From the NCBI RefSeq assembly GCF_028023875.1, contig NZ_JAQIPB010000007.1, positions 124,001 through 188,000 of the forward strand: DNA of 64,000 bases, read 5' to 3'. Made by a program: the position numbers and the translations under genes. This document shows positions 27,795 through 36,833 of the stretch, in pieces; the first letter of the stretch is position 1, and the number at the start of each line of letters is the position of its first letter. This stretch comes from Xenophilus arseniciresistens (lineage in GTDB: Bacteria; Pseudomonadota; Gammaproteobacteria; Burkholderiales; Burkholderiaceae_C). Under the pieces are notes generated by a model, which saw only the letters and a program-made list of their open reading frames with translations, had not been told where the DNA came from and ran no database searches.

Positions 27795-30700
27795 ATGGAA
27801 TTCACAGGCGAGCGCTACATGCCCACAGAAGATGGGGAGTTGCGCTACGAGCACATGCATCGCTACGTGTGGGCAGCCCAGTTCGTACAAGGCAAGGCCG
27901 TTCTGGACATCGCCAGCGGTGAGGGCTATGGCAGTGCCGTGCTTGCCGATTCGGCTGCCAGCGTCGTGGGTGTGGACATCTCCGAAACGGCCGTGGCGCA
28001 TGCCAGGGCGGCCTATACGGCCAAGGGCAACCTGCGCTACCTTCAAGGCAGTGCCGACGCGATTCCGTGCGAGAGCGCCAGCTTCGACGTGGTCGTCTCC
28101 TTCGAAACCATCGAGCATCTGGCCACGCAGCAAGAGATGATCTCGGAGATCCGGCGCGTCCTCAAGCCCGAGGGCATGCTCATCATCTCGTCCCCCAACA
28201 AAAAGACCTATTCGGACGACCGGGCCTACTCGAACGAGTTCCACGTCAAGGAACTGTACTTCGATGAATTCGATGCACTGTTGAAGCAGCAGTTCAGGCG
28301 GGTTTCCTATCTGGGGCAGCGCTTCGTCACGCTGTCCACCTTGCTGCCTGCGTCTTCCTCGCAAGCGACTTACGAGGCGCTGGGGCTGCGCGATGGCCAG
28401 GCCCAGCCAGGCACCCCGGCAGGGCTGGAGCCGCTTTACTTCGTCGCGGTGTGCGACCAGGGCGAGGGGCCGGAGCTGCCCTTGACGCCCTCGGCCTTTT
28501 TCGACGCATCCTTCGACATCTACGCCCGCCAGCAGGCCGTGCTGCAATGGGCCTCGGGCGTCGACGACGAGCGGGCCGCCCACGCACAGAGGGCCGACCA
28601 GGCCCAGGCGCGGCGGGCCGACGAGGCCGCAGCGCATGCCCAGGCATTGGCCGAGCAACTGTCGGTCATCGAAGGGCTGAAGCTGCAGGCGGACAAGCTG
28701 CAACTGGAGAACGCGACACTGCGGGTGCAGGCCCAGGCGGCTGCCAACGAAGTGCAGGCCTTGCGCGCATCGAGTTCCTGGCGCGCGACTGCGCCGCTGC
28801 GTTTTGTGGCCGATCTGGTGGGTGGCCGAGGCACGCCGCGCATGCAGGACTTGAAGCTGCGGCTGCGGCGCGCTGCCTATCTGGCCTATGAGGCGGCACC
28901 GCTGCCCGTGGCCGCGAAGGACATGCTGGCTTCGAGCGCCTTTCGCGTCGGCGGGGCGCGCTTCTTTGCGGGCGCGCCGCGCTATGAGGCCTGGCAGCGC
29001 AAGCGGCGGATGCCGCAACTGCTGGCCAACGTGCGCTTCGAGCCGCAGGATCGCCCCCTGGTGTCGGTGATCATTCCCGCCTACGGCAACCTGGAGATGA
29101 CCCTGGCCTGCGTCGCCTCCATCTACGAGCACCTGCCCGATGCGCCGATCGAGGTGATCGTGGTCGAGGATGCCTCGGGCGACAAGCAGATCATGAAGCT
29201 GGCGCAGGTCCCGGGCCTGATCTTTCACGTTCATCCGCAGAACCTGGGCTTCCTGCGCTCCTGCAATGCCGCGGCCAAGATGGCACGGGGTGAGTACATC
29301 TGCTTCCTGAACAACGACACGGAGGTGGAAGCTGGCTGGATCGACACCATGCTCGAGCTTTTCGAGCGTGATGCCCAGTGCGGCATGGTGGGCTCCAAGC
29401 TGCTCTACCCCGACGGTCGTTTGCAGGAGGCGGGCGGCGTGATGTGGAGCGATGGCAGCGCGTGGAATCTGGGGCGCCTGGATGACCCGGCGTCCAGCCG
29501 CTACAACTACGTCAAGGAAGTCGACTACTGCTCGGGCGCCTCGATTCTGATCAGGCGGGCCCTGTTCGATGAGCTGGGTGGATTCGACGAGTACTACCTG
29601 CCGGCCTACTGCGAGGACTCCGACCTCGCGTTCCGTGTCCGGGCCGGCGGCCTCAAGGTGCTCTATCAGCCCGCTTCTCAGGTGGTTCACCATGAGGGTT
29701 TGTCGCACGGCACGGACACCGGTTCGGGCGTAAAGGCCTATCAGGTCGCCAACCAGCAGAAATTTCTCGAGCGCTGGGGCGAGGTGTTGGCGCGCGAGCA
29801 TTTCCCCAATGGCGCGCATGCCTTGCTGGCGCAGGATCGCGCCAACCTGCGCAAGACCATCCTCGTCATCGATCACTACATTCCGCAGCCCGACCGGGAT
29901 GCCGGTTCGCGATCGATGGTGGCCTTCATCGACGTGTTGCTGTCCATGGGGCTGGCCGTCAAGTTCTGGCCGCACAACCTGCAGCCGGATCCCGTGTATG
30001 GCCCTCAGTTGCAGCAAAAGGGGGTCGAGGTTTTCTATGGGCCCCGCTACCACGACGGATTCGAGAGCTGGATTCGCGAGATGGGGCGTGATCTCGACTA
30101 CGTGCTGTTGAGCCGGCCGGACGTGGCCGCGAACTTCCTGCCTGCGCTGTCTGCCCACAGCCCGGCCAAGCGGCTCTACTATGGCCACGATCTGCATCAT
30201 GAGCGCGAGCTGGCGAGCGCGCGCCTGAGCGGCGATCCCGCGGCCGTGGAGGCTGCCGAGCGCACGCGCAACCTTGAGCTTGGTATCTGGCGGATGGTGA
30301 GTGCGGTGTATTACCCGTCGCCGGTCGAGACCGCCGTGGTGCAGGCGCAGCCCGGTGCCGGTGTTGCGCGCACCTTGCCGCCGTACTGTTTTGCGCCGCG
30401 GCAACCCGCGCCCCTGGCCGGTCGCCAACGGCGCACGCTTCTGTTTGTGGCCGGATTTGCGCATCGCCCCAATGTGGATGCGGCGCTGTGGTTCATGGCC
30501 AACGTGTTTGCCCTGCTGCAGGAGGCCGAGCCCGAGCTGAGGTTGATGCTGGTGGGCTCGAACCCATCGCCGGAAGTGAAGGCATTGGCTTCGCCGCAGG
30601 TCGAAGTCACGGGCTATGTGACCGATGCCGAACTTGAGGACATCTATGCCAGAGTCGGCCTGGCCGTGGTGCCGCTGCGCTTTGGTGCCGGCATCAAGGG

Positions 30701-30992
30701 CAAGGTGGTCGAGGCCATGCACCATGGCGTGCCCCTGGTCACCACGACAGTCGGCGTTCAGGGCCTGGACGGCACTGCAGAAGCGGCGCGGGTCACCGAC
30801 GACCCGCAAACGATGGCGCAGGAGATCCTGGCGCTGATGCGGGACGACGCAGCCTGGCAGCGAGCGGCCCTGGCTGGGCCTGCCTATGTTGCGGCGCATT
30901 TCTCAGCGGCTGCGATGGAGGCGGTGCTGGCACACGATATTGATGCACGACCGTACAGCGACAGCTCTCGCTCGGCGGTCCGGGAGCTTTGA
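27795..30992 (+). CDS. multidomain methyltransferase / coiled coil / GT2 / GT4 glycosyltransferase
   Basis: A 1065-aa cytoplasmic fusion protein. Residues ~1-200 are a class I SAM methyltransferase ([36 protein letters not shown]). Residues ~255-325 are an Ala/Gln/Glu-rich coiled coil ending in [12 protein letters not shown], a motif common in polysaccharide glycosyltransferases. From ~420 comes a GT2 domain ([41 protein letters not shown]). The last ~220 residues are a GT4-like domain ([37 protein letters not shown]). ATG 27795 is preferred over ATG 27777 because MEFTGER is the usual N-terminus. It directly follows rfbC and precedes hddA by one base, so it probably adds rhamnose and/or heptose and perhaps methylates the chain. 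Confidence 0.9.
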   Translation: MEFTGERYMPTEDGELRYEHMHRYVWAAQFVQGKAVLDIASGEGYGSAVLADSAASVVGVDISETAVAHARAAYTAKGNLRYLQGSADAIPCESASFDVVVSFETIEHLATQQEMISEIRRVLKPEGMLIISSPNKKTYSDDRAYSNEFHVKELYFDEFDALLKQQFRRVSYLGQRFVTLSTLLPASSSQATYEALGLRDGQAQPGTPAGLEPLYFVAVCDQGEGPELPLTPSAFFDASFDIYARQQAVLQWASGVDDERAAHAQRADQAQARRADEAAAHAQALAEQLSVIEGLKLQADKLQLENATLRVQAQAAANEVQALRASSSWRATAPLRFVADLVGGRGTPRMQDLKLRLRRAAYLAYEAAPLPVAAKDMLASSAFRVGGARFFAGAPRYEAWQRKRRMPQLLANVRFEPQDRPLVSVIIPAYGNLEMTLACVASIYEHLPDAPIEVIVVEDASGDKQIMKLAQVPGLIFHVHPQNLGFLRSCNAAAKMARGEYICFLNNDTEVEAGWIDTMLELFERDAQCGMVGSKLLYPDGRLQEAGGVMWSDGSAWNLGRLDDPASSRYNYVKEVDYCSGASILIRRALFDELGGFDEYYLPAYCEDSDLAFRVRAGGLKVLYQPASQVVHHEGLSHGTDTGSGVKAYQVANQQKFLERWGEVLAREHFPNGAHALLAQDRANLRKTILVIDHYIPQPDRDAGSRSMVAFIDVLLSMGLAVKFWPHNLQPDPVYGPQLQQKGVEVFYGPRYHDGFESWIREMGRDLDYVLLSRPDVAANFLPALSAHSPAKRLYYGHDLHHERELASARLSGDPAAVEAAERTRNLELGIWRMVSAVYYPSPVETAVVQAQPGAGVARTLPPYCFAPRQPAPLAGRQRRTLLFVAGFAHRPNVDAALWFMANVFALLQEAEPELRLMLVGSNPSPEVKALASPQVEVTGYVTDAELEDIYARVGLAVVPLRFGAGIKGKVVEAMHHGVPLVTTTVGVQGLDGTAEAARVTDDPQTMAQEILALMRDDAAWQRAALAGPAYVAAHFSAAAMEAVLAHDIDARPYSDSSRSAVREL

Positions 30993-30993
30993 G

Positions 30994-32046
30994 ATGAACA
31001 CTGTGATTCCGCCCGCGTCGGTGATCGCCCGCGCCCGCGCGCCCCTGCGGCTGGGGCTGGGAGGAGGGGGCACCGACGTCTCTCCCTACTGCGACCAGTA
31101 TGGTGGCGAGGTGCTGAACGTCACGATCGACAAGTACGCCCATGCCACCGTCAGCGCGGCGCCGGCCGGGAGCGTCCGGCTTCTTGCTGCGGACAGCGGA
31201 CGCAGCTGGCAGGGCACGGCCGATGCGGTACTGGCGCGCCAGCCGGGCCTGGACCTGCATGTGGGCGTCTACAACCGGATCGTGCGGGACTTCATGGGCG
31301 GACAGCCTTTGAGCGTGGATGTCGTCACCCACTCCGAAGCGCCGCCGGGTTCAGGCCTGGGCTCCTCATCCACCATGGTGGTGGCACTCCTGCAGGCCTT
31401 CTGTGAGTACCTTTCCCTGCCCCTGGGCGAGTACGACATCGCCAGCTTGGCCCATGACATCGAGCGGGTGGACCTGGGGATGGCGGGTGGCAAGCAGGAC
31501 CAGTACGCCGCCACCTTCGGTGGCATGAACTTCATGGAGTTCTACGCAGACCGCGTCATCGTCAATCCTCTGCGCATGAAGGCAGACATCAAGGCCGAGC
31601 TTGAGTCCTCGGTTGTCCTGTTCTACACCGGTGTGTCGCGCGAATCCGCCGCCATCATCGCCGAGCAGACGAGCCACATTCGCCGGGGCGACAGCGCGCC
31701 CCTGGAGGCCATGCATCGCGTCAAGGCGGAAGCTCGCGCGATGAAGGAGGCGGTGCTGACGGGAAATCTGGAGGCTTTTGCCCAGTCCATGCGCACGGGC
31801 TGGGAAGAGAAGAAGAAGCTCGCCAAGAGCATCAGCAACGCGGCCATCGACCAGGTGTATGAATCCGCGCTGGCCGCGGGAGCACTGGCAGGCAAGGTTT
31901 CGGGCGCAGGTGGCGGCGGGTTCATGATGTTCGTGACGGAGCTGTCGCGGCGTCCGGAAGTGATGCGCTGCCTGCAAGGCCTCAACGGGCAGGTGTTCAC
32001 CTGCAACTTCACCGAACGAGGCGCACATTCGTGGAGGAAAAATTGA
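30994..32046 (+). CDS. hddA: D-glycero-alpha-D-manno-heptose-7-phosphate kinase (GHMP family)
   Basis: Phosphorylates heptose-7-phosphate at C1 in the GDP-heptose route. The 350-aa GHMP kinase has ARAPLRLGLGGGGTDVSPYC, the ATP loop PPGSGLGSSSTMVVAL and KVSGAGGGGFMMF (motif 3), as in HddA. The start at ATG 30994 lies one base after the stop of the fusion gene; the 3' end overlaps gmhA by 16 nt. With gmhA, hddC and gmhB it completes GDP-D-glycero-alpha-D-manno-heptose synthesis, used in S-layer, O-antigen and capsule glycans rather than in the LPS inner core. Confidence 0.92.
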   Translation: MNTVIPPASVIARARAPLRLGLGGGGTDVSPYCDQYGGEVLNVTIDKYAHATVSAAPAGSVRLLAADSGRSWQGTADAVLARQPGLDLHVGVYNRIVRDFMGGQPLSVDVVTHSEAPPGSGLGSSSTMVVALLQAFCEYLSLPLGEYDIASLAHDIERVDLGMAGGKQDQYAATFGGMNFMEFYADRVIVNPLRMKADIKAELESSVVLFYTGVSRESAAIIAEQTSHIRRGDSAPLEAMHRVKAEARAMKEAVLTGNLEAFAQSMRTGWEEKKKLAKSISNAAIDQVYESALAAGALAGKVSGAGGGGFMMFVTELSRRPEVMRCLQGLNGQVFTCNFTERGAHSWRKN

Positions 32047-32627
32047 AAGCACTCATCGAACAACAGATCGACGCCACGCTGGCTTGCCTGCAAGACGTGC
32101 GTCAGAACGAGCGCCTGCTGGCGCAGGTGGCCGACGCAGTCGAGGTCATCGTGCGCTGCCTGCAGGCAGGCAACAAGGTGCTGCTGGCCGGCAACGGCGG
32201 AAGCGCTGCCGACGCGCAGCACATCGCGGGCGAGTTCGTCAGCCGCTTCATGTACGACCGCCCGGGCCTGCCGGCCTTCGCGCTCACCACCGACACCTCT
32301 GTCCTGACGGCTATCGGCAACGACTACGGCTTCGAGAAGGTCTTCGAGCGCCAGGTCCAGGCCGTGGGCATCAAGGGCGATGTGCTCTGGGTGTATTCCA
32401 CCTCCGGCAAATCGGCGAACATCCTGCGCGCCATGCGGCAGGCCAAACAAAGCGGGCTGACCGTGATCGGATTCACAGGTGAGCGCGGCTGGGCAGAAGC
32501 CGATCTGTGCGACATTGAGATCGCCGTGCCTTCGCCCGAGACGCCGCGCATCCAGGAAGGCCACGGCATGCTGGGCCACATCATCTGCTGCTTGGTGGAA
32601 GCCCGGATCTTCCCGCGCAATCCATGA
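32031..32627 (+). CDS. gmhA: sedoheptulose-7-phosphate isomerase (SIS domain)
   Basis: Converts sedoheptulose-7-phosphate to D-glycero-D-manno-heptose-7-phosphate. The 198-aa SIS-domain protein shows GNGGSAADAQHIAGEFVSRF, TDTSVLTAIGND and YSTSGKSANIL, all GmhA hallmarks. It starts at GTG 32031 inside the hddA 3' end (16-nt overlap), so no independent ribosome binding site is needed. An unlinked LPS-core copy would be expected elsewhere in the genome. Confidence 0.92.
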   Translation: MEEKLKALIEQQIDATLACLQDVRQNERLLAQVADAVEVIVRCLQAGNKVLLAGNGGSAADAQHIAGEFVSRFMYDRPGLPAFALTTDTSVLTAIGNDYGFEKVFERQVQAVGIKGDVLWVYSTSGKSANILRAMRQAKQSGLTVIGFTGERGWAEADLCDIEIAVPSPETPRIQEGHGMLGHIICCLVEARIFPRNP

Positions 32628-33337
32628 TGCCGCCTGCCATCGTCTTGGCCGGCGGCTTTGGCACGCGCTTGCGCAGCGTGGTGTCCGACGTGCCAAAACC
32701 CTTGGCGCCGGTGGCCGGCAAGCCCTTTCTCTGGTGGCTGCTGCGTGGCCTTGAAGTGCAGGGCGTGCGCGAAGTGCATCTGTGCACCGGCTACATGGCG
32801 GAGAAGGTGGCGCAGGCCTTTGGCGAACGCTATGGCGCCATGCAATTGCACTACAGCGTGGAAACACAGCCTCTGGGCACCGGCGGCGCGGTCGTGCAGG
32901 CGCTCAGTGGCCTGGCCTCCGAGCGCTTCTTCGTGCTCAACGGCGACACCCTTGCCAATGTCGACCTGCGTGCCATGCAGGAGGCGGCGCAGCGCACGCC
33001 GCAAGCCGATGCCTGGCTGTGTGGGGCTCAGGTGGAGGATGCCGCGCGCTATGGCACGCTGCAACTGGATGCGCAGCAGCGCATCGTTGCCTTTGAGGCC
33101 AAAGGGCGTGAAGGGCCGGGCGTCATCAGCGCCGGCATCTATCTGATGCGCCGCCAGGCCCTGCTGGACGCGGGTCTGCCCGGGCAGTTCTCCATCGAGC
33201 AGGACTTCTTCGAAGCGCGCCTTTCGCAACTGCATCTGCAGGTGGCGGCCTTTGCCACGGACTTCATCGACATCGGCGTGCCCGAGGACTACACACTCGC
33301 GCAGACCAAGATTCCCGCACTGGCTGCCAGCGCATGA
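32624..33337 (+). CDS. hddC: D-glycero-alpha-D-manno-heptose-1-phosphate guanylyltransferase
   Basis: A 237-aa sugar-nucleotide transferase with the signature VLAGGFGTRLRSVVSDVPK, then PLAPVAGKPFLWWLL and FVLNGDTLANVD. In this four-gene set the expected reaction is GTP + heptose-1-phosphate to GDP-D-glycero-alpha-D-manno-heptose. GDP specificity is inferred from context, because motif alone does not separate it from mannose-1-P guanylyltransferases. Starts in an ATGA overlap with gmhA and ends in another with gmhB. Confidence 0.88.
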   Translation: MMPPAIVLAGGFGTRLRSVVSDVPKPLAPVAGKPFLWWLLRGLEVQGVREVHLCTGYMAEKVAQAFGERYGAMQLHYSVETQPLGTGGAVVQALSGLASERFFVLNGDTLANVDLRAMQEAAQRTPQADAWLCGAQVEDAARYGTLQLDAQQRIVAFEAKGREGPGVISAGIYLMRRQALLDAGLPGQFSIEQDFFEARLSQLHLQVAAFATDFIDIGVPEDYTLAQTKIPALAASA

Positions 33338-33879
33338 GGCCGGCCCTGTTCCTGGACCGCGACGGGGTGATCAACGTCGATCACGGCTATGTGCACACGC
33401 CTGAGAAGACGGAATTCGTGCCCGGCATCTTCGAGCTGGTGGCGACGGCCAACCGCCACGGCTGGCTGGTCGTGGTGGTCACCAATCAGGCGGGCATTGC
33501 GCGCGGCTACTACGACGAGGCGCAGTTTGGCCACTACATGGACTGGATGCGCCAGCAGTTCGAGCAGCGAGGGGCGCGCATCGATGCGGTGTACTTCTGC
33601 CCGCATCACCCGGAGCATGGCCAGGGCGCCTACCTGCAGCAGTGCGACTGCAGGAAGCCGGCGCCGGGAATGCTGCTGGAAGCGATCGAGTCCCACGACA
33701 TCGACCGCGCTGCTTCGGTCATGGTCGGCGATACCCTGACCGACATGCAAGCCGCACGGGCGGCGGGGGTGGGCACGCTGTTGTGGTTGACCGAGGCGCC
33801 GGGCGGTGCGCAAGGTCTGCCGCTGACGGTCATTCGCGATCTGCGCGAGGTCATCCCGCGGATCCTGGCCTCTGCCTGA
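33334..33879 (+). CDS. gmhB: D-glycero-D-manno-heptose-1,7-bisphosphate 7-phosphatase
   Basis: Removes the 7-phosphate of the heptose bisphosphate made by HddA. The 181-aa HAD-IIIA phosphatase has FLDRDGVINVDHGYV (nucleophile and acid Asp), VVTNQAGIARGYY, the zinc-binding YFCPHHPEHGQ...CDCRKPAPGM loop and VGDTLTDMQAA. All are as in GmhB. Coupled by ATGA to hddC; last gene of the heptose set. Confidence 0.93.
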   Translation: MRPALFLDRDGVINVDHGYVHTPEKTEFVPGIFELVATANRHGWLVVVVTNQAGIARGYYDEAQFGHYMDWMRQQFEQRGARIDAVYFCPHHPEHGQGAYLQQCDCRKPAPGMLLEAIESHDIDRAASVMVGDTLTDMQAARAAGVGTLLWLTEAPGGAQGLPLTVIRDLREVIPRILASA

Positions 33880-33943
33880 GCGGGCTGCAGGGCACTTCCC
33901 CTGCCGCTCCTTCCATCCTCGCTCCGACTCTGTTGATGAACGT

Positions 33944-35941
33944 ATGAACGCGCGTGCTCCTGCTCGTGCCACAGCCGCCAGGCACCCGTTTCTGGCAAAG
34001 CGCGCACACTGGGCTGTACTGATCCTGGTCATCGCAGCATTTGCCGCGGGTGTAGCGTGGAACATCGGCCTGCCCGGTCTTTACATGGACGCGGTCAACC
34101 CCGATTACCTGGCCGTTCGCATGCTCAGCGAGAACCCCGGGCGCCTGCCCGCCTGGATGTTGCCGGGCAACATGCTGGCGGACCGCTGGCCCGTGCTGAC
34201 CTCGCTCTATCACGGTTCCCTGCATGCGTGGACGCTGGCGCCCCTGGTCGCCCTGTTCGGGCCCAGCCTGGAGCTGTTGCGGGTTTCTCACGCGCTCTGG
34301 GGCGCGGGAATCCTGTTGCTGCTGTTCATCTGCCTGCGGCGCGGCGGCGCGGGCACGGCGCTGGCCATGGTCCTGGTGGGGCTGCTGGCGCTGGACCCTG
34401 CCTTCATCTTTGCCTTCAGATCGCAGCTCTACATCACGCTGGCGCCGATGGTCTTCGTGCTGTTGGCCCTGCTGTGCGCGGCGCGCGCGCAGGCCGCAGC
34501 ATCGCTCGGGGCCCGCTTCGGCGCTGCCCTGCTCGCCGGCCTGTTCTGCGGCCTGGCGCTGTACGGCTACTTCATCTACGCCTTCTTCGTTCCTGGCGTC
34601 GTCGCCTGGTTGTGCTGGTGCCAGTTCGCCAGCCACCGGCACCCCGCCGTGCGTACCCTTCTCGTGCTGGCGCTCGGCTTCGGGGTGGGCCTGGCCCTGG
34701 GCGCGGCAGGCTATCTGCTGGGCTATGGCCTGATCTGGAATGAAGAAGGCGGAGTCGAGGGGCTGCTGGCCTATCTGCGCGGCCGCACCAGCGAGCTGAA
34801 GGCCTTCGAGGCCACGCCTTCGATGCCTGAGGTCCTCGCCACGTTCGCCGCCATGGTGCGGGCTGTTCTCAACGGGCAGTGGCAGGCCAGGCTGATGCTG
34901 GGCGGCGACGCGCCCTACGCCGCCCAGAACCTCAAGCTGGGCCTGATGGTGGGCGTGACAGGACTGGGCAGCGTCTGGCTGCTCTGGCGGCGCCAGGCCA
35001 CGGCCTGGCTGGGCGCTGCCTGGCTGCTCATGCTGAGCTTTGCTGCAGGCGCCATGTACTTCGGCGACCGGCTGAGCGGCCACCACTTTTCGCCGGTCAT
35101 TGTGCTGGCCTACCTCGCCACGGGGCTGGTGCTCTCGGCCGTGCTGCGCACCTTCCCTGCAGCGCGCCGGGCGCTGCTGATCCTGGCCTTGATCACGGCC
35201 GCCGTTTCAGTGTCGGGCCAGGCGGCGATCCAGCAGCGCCTCGTCGCCACCGGCGGCAAGGCCCTGTACTCCGACGCCGTCGATCGCTTTGCGCAGGAGG
35301 CGCAACACAAGCGCCCGAACGCCCTCCATGTCTTCCCCGATTGGGGCCTGTTCATGCCTTTCCAGTACCTGAGCGCCGGCAAGGTGGACCACGTTGTGGT
35401 GCTCGATGACAGGGTGCTGCGCGCGGTCTGTGCCAACCGCGAGGTGGTGCTGGTACTGATGGGGGCCGATGGCCTGCAGCGGATGCCGCAGCTCCTTGCG
35501 CCCCTGGGCCTGCGTGCGAAGGCCATCGAGACCTATGCGGACCGCGAGGGCCAGCGTGTCGTCACGGCGGGCGTGCTGGCGCCGGATGACGAGGCGCGCT
35601 GCGCGGCCCAGCGCGCGGCGCAGCAGGCTGCGCGACAGGCCAATGAGCAGGCGCGCGCCCTGGGCATTCACTGGGAGCCGGCGCAGGCGCATCGCTGCCG
35701 CCTGTCATCGGCTTCGCTGCGGTGGCGGCTTGAATCGCATGTATCGCCGTCAGCCAACGTACAGGTGCGCGCGCGGCAGCCGGGCGAGTCCGAGTTCAAG
35801 CTGTTCGCGGTCGGCGGGCCCACCGATTCCGCCATGATCCCGGATTGGGTGACCGAGGGCACGCAGTTTCAGTTTTCCGACTCGGTGTCGGCAAGGGTGC
35901 TGGCGACGATCACCCTGCTGTCGGACGCGCAGGGCTGCTGA
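33944..35941 (+). CDS. polytopic membrane protein, probable GT-C-type glycosyltransferase
   Basis: A 665-aa protein with 10-12 predicted transmembrane helices over residues ~20-430 and a hydrophilic C-terminal third. The first periplasmic loop has the D/E-containing segment GLYMDAVNPDYLAVRML, reminiscent of the catalytic loop of GT-C enzymes (ArnT/PMT type) that use lipid-linked sugars. No Wzy motif was recognised. Being 64 nt behind gmhB and in the same direction, it may be a polyprenyl-sugar-dependent transferase decorating the glycan on the periplasmic side. The exact role is open. Confidence 0.65.
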   Translation: MNARAPARATAARHPFLAKRAHWAVLILVIAAFAAGVAWNIGLPGLYMDAVNPDYLAVRMLSENPGRLPAWMLPGNMLADRWPVLTSLYHGSLHAWTLAPLVALFGPSLELLRVSHALWGAGILLLLFICLRRGGAGTALAMVLVGLLALDPAFIFAFRSQLYITLAPMVFVLLALLCAARAQAAASLGARFGAALLAGLFCGLALYGYFIYAFFVPGVVAWLCWCQFASHRHPAVRTLLVLALGFGVGLALGAAGYLLGYGLIWNEEGGVEGLLAYLRGRTSELKAFEATPSMPEVLATFAAMVRAVLNGQWQARLMLGGDAPYAAQNLKLGLMVGVTGLGSVWLLWRRQATAWLGAAWLLMLSFAAGAMYFGDRLSGHHFSPVIVLAYLATGLVLSAVLRTFPAARRALLILALITAAVSVSGQAAIQQRLVATGGKALYSDAVDRFAQEAQHKRPNALHVFPDWGLFMPFQYLSAGKVDHVVVLDDRVLRAVCANREVVLVLMGADGLQRMPQLLAPLGLRAKAIETYADREGQRVVTAGVLAPDDEARCAAQRAAQQAARQANEQARALGIHWEPAQAHRCRLSSASLRWRLESHVSPSANVQVRARQPGESEFKLFAVGGPTDSAMIPDWVTEGTQFQFSDSVSARVLATITLLSDAQGC

Positions 35942-35946
35942 TCCCG

Positions 35947-36088
35947 GGCGCCCATAGGCGCCTTGCGAAGTGCGCCTGGCGTCTCATACGGTTTCGCCTT
36001 CAAACGCATAGCTTCGTTGGGGTGCCTCGCCGTGCGTCAGCACTGTCTTCGGCACCCCGCCTCGCTCTGCGCTTGAATGCAAAACCGT
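35947..36088. repeat. highly structured intergenic palindrome (REP/MITE-like element or bidirectional terminator)
   Basis: The whole space between two converging genes is inverted repeats. An outer pair of 21-nt arms (35988-36008 and 36068-36088) matches at 18 of 21 positions. Inside, GGGGTGCC (36019-36026) pairs perfectly with GGCACCCC (36051-36058), and within that GTGC (36032-36035) pairs with GCAC (36040-36043). To the left, GGCGCC-CATA-GGCGCC (35947-35962) forms another hairpin. The right arm ends one base before the stop codon of the ABC ATPase gene. No long T-tract is present. Confidence 0.75.
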
Positions 36089-36089
36089 C

Positions 36090-36818
36090 TCAGGCGCTGA
36101 CCGGGACCACGGGTGGCTCGGTGCTCACCAGCCGTCCATGCTCCAGCCGAATGAATCGGTTGCACTCCTTGAGCAGCAACTCCGGCGAATGCGATGCCAG
36201 CACCAGAATGCCCGACTTGGCCACGATGTCGCGCATGCGTGCTTCCGCCTTGGCGCTGAAGTCCGCATCGCCGACCGAAAGCCATTCGTCCATCAGCAGG
36301 ATGTCGGCCGGCACGCTGGTGCAGATCGCAAACGCAAGCCGCATCACCATGCCGGTGGAATAGGTGCGCACCGGCATGTGGACGTAGTCGCCCAGCCCGC
36401 TGAATTCGCACACCTCGGGCGTGATGGCCTCGATCTGCTTGCGGTTCAGGCCCATGGTCAGGCCGCGCAGCATCACGTTCTCGACGCCGGTGGCGTCCTT
36501 TTCGATGCCCATGGACGGATCGATCAGGCTGGCCACCGTGCCGCTGCGCTGGTACTCGCCGGAGGTGGGGTCGTACACCCCCGCCAGCAGCCGCAGCAGC
36601 GTGGACTTGCCGGCGCCGTTGTGGCCCAGAATGCCCAGGCGGTCGCCCGCGCGCAGCTCGAGGTTGATGTCCGACAGGGCCTGCACGACCGTGACGCCGG
36701 TCTCCTTGCCGACCAGGCCGCCGGTCATCGACGAGGCGAGCGTCCTCTTGAAGGAGGTCGCGCTGGCGCCGTAGATGGGAAAGCCCAGGCTGACGTTCTT
36801 GAGAGAGATGGATGCCAT
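36090..36818 (-). CDS. polysaccharide ABC exporter, ATP-binding protein (Wzt/KpsT type)
   Basis: A 242-aa ATPase with Walker A GHNGAGKST, Q-loop region GTVASLIDPSMG, signature YSTGMVMRLAFA and Walker B ILLMDEWLSVGD. It is of the polysaccharide-export subfamily (ENVMLRGLTMGL). It ends right after the nucleotide-binding domain, so it lacks the C-terminal carbohydrate-binding domain of Wzt proteins that recognise a capped O-antigen end. It lies 15 nt behind the permease gene. Together they should flip an undecaprenyl-linked glycan across the inner membrane. Convergent to the rhamnose/heptose genes. Confidence 0.93.
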   Translation of the reverse strand: MASISLKNVSLGFPIYGASATSFKRTLASSMTGGLVGKETGVTVVQALSDINLELRAGDRLGILGHNGAGKSTLLRLLAGVYDPTSGEYQRSGTVASLIDPSMGIEKDATGVENVMLRGLTMGLNRKQIEAITPEVCEFSGLGDYVHMPVRTYSTGMVMRLAFAICTSVPADILLMDEWLSVGDADFSAKAEARMRDIVAKSGILVLASHSPELLLKECNRFIRLEHGRLVSTEPPVVPVSA

Positions 36819-36833
36819 GAGATGTCTGCCCGC

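Noticed and set aside
35942-36089. Integron attC site
   Set aside because: The folded structure is suggestive, but the required end motifs (RYYYAAC and GTTRRRY) are not present at the outer arms and there is no integrase or cassette array.
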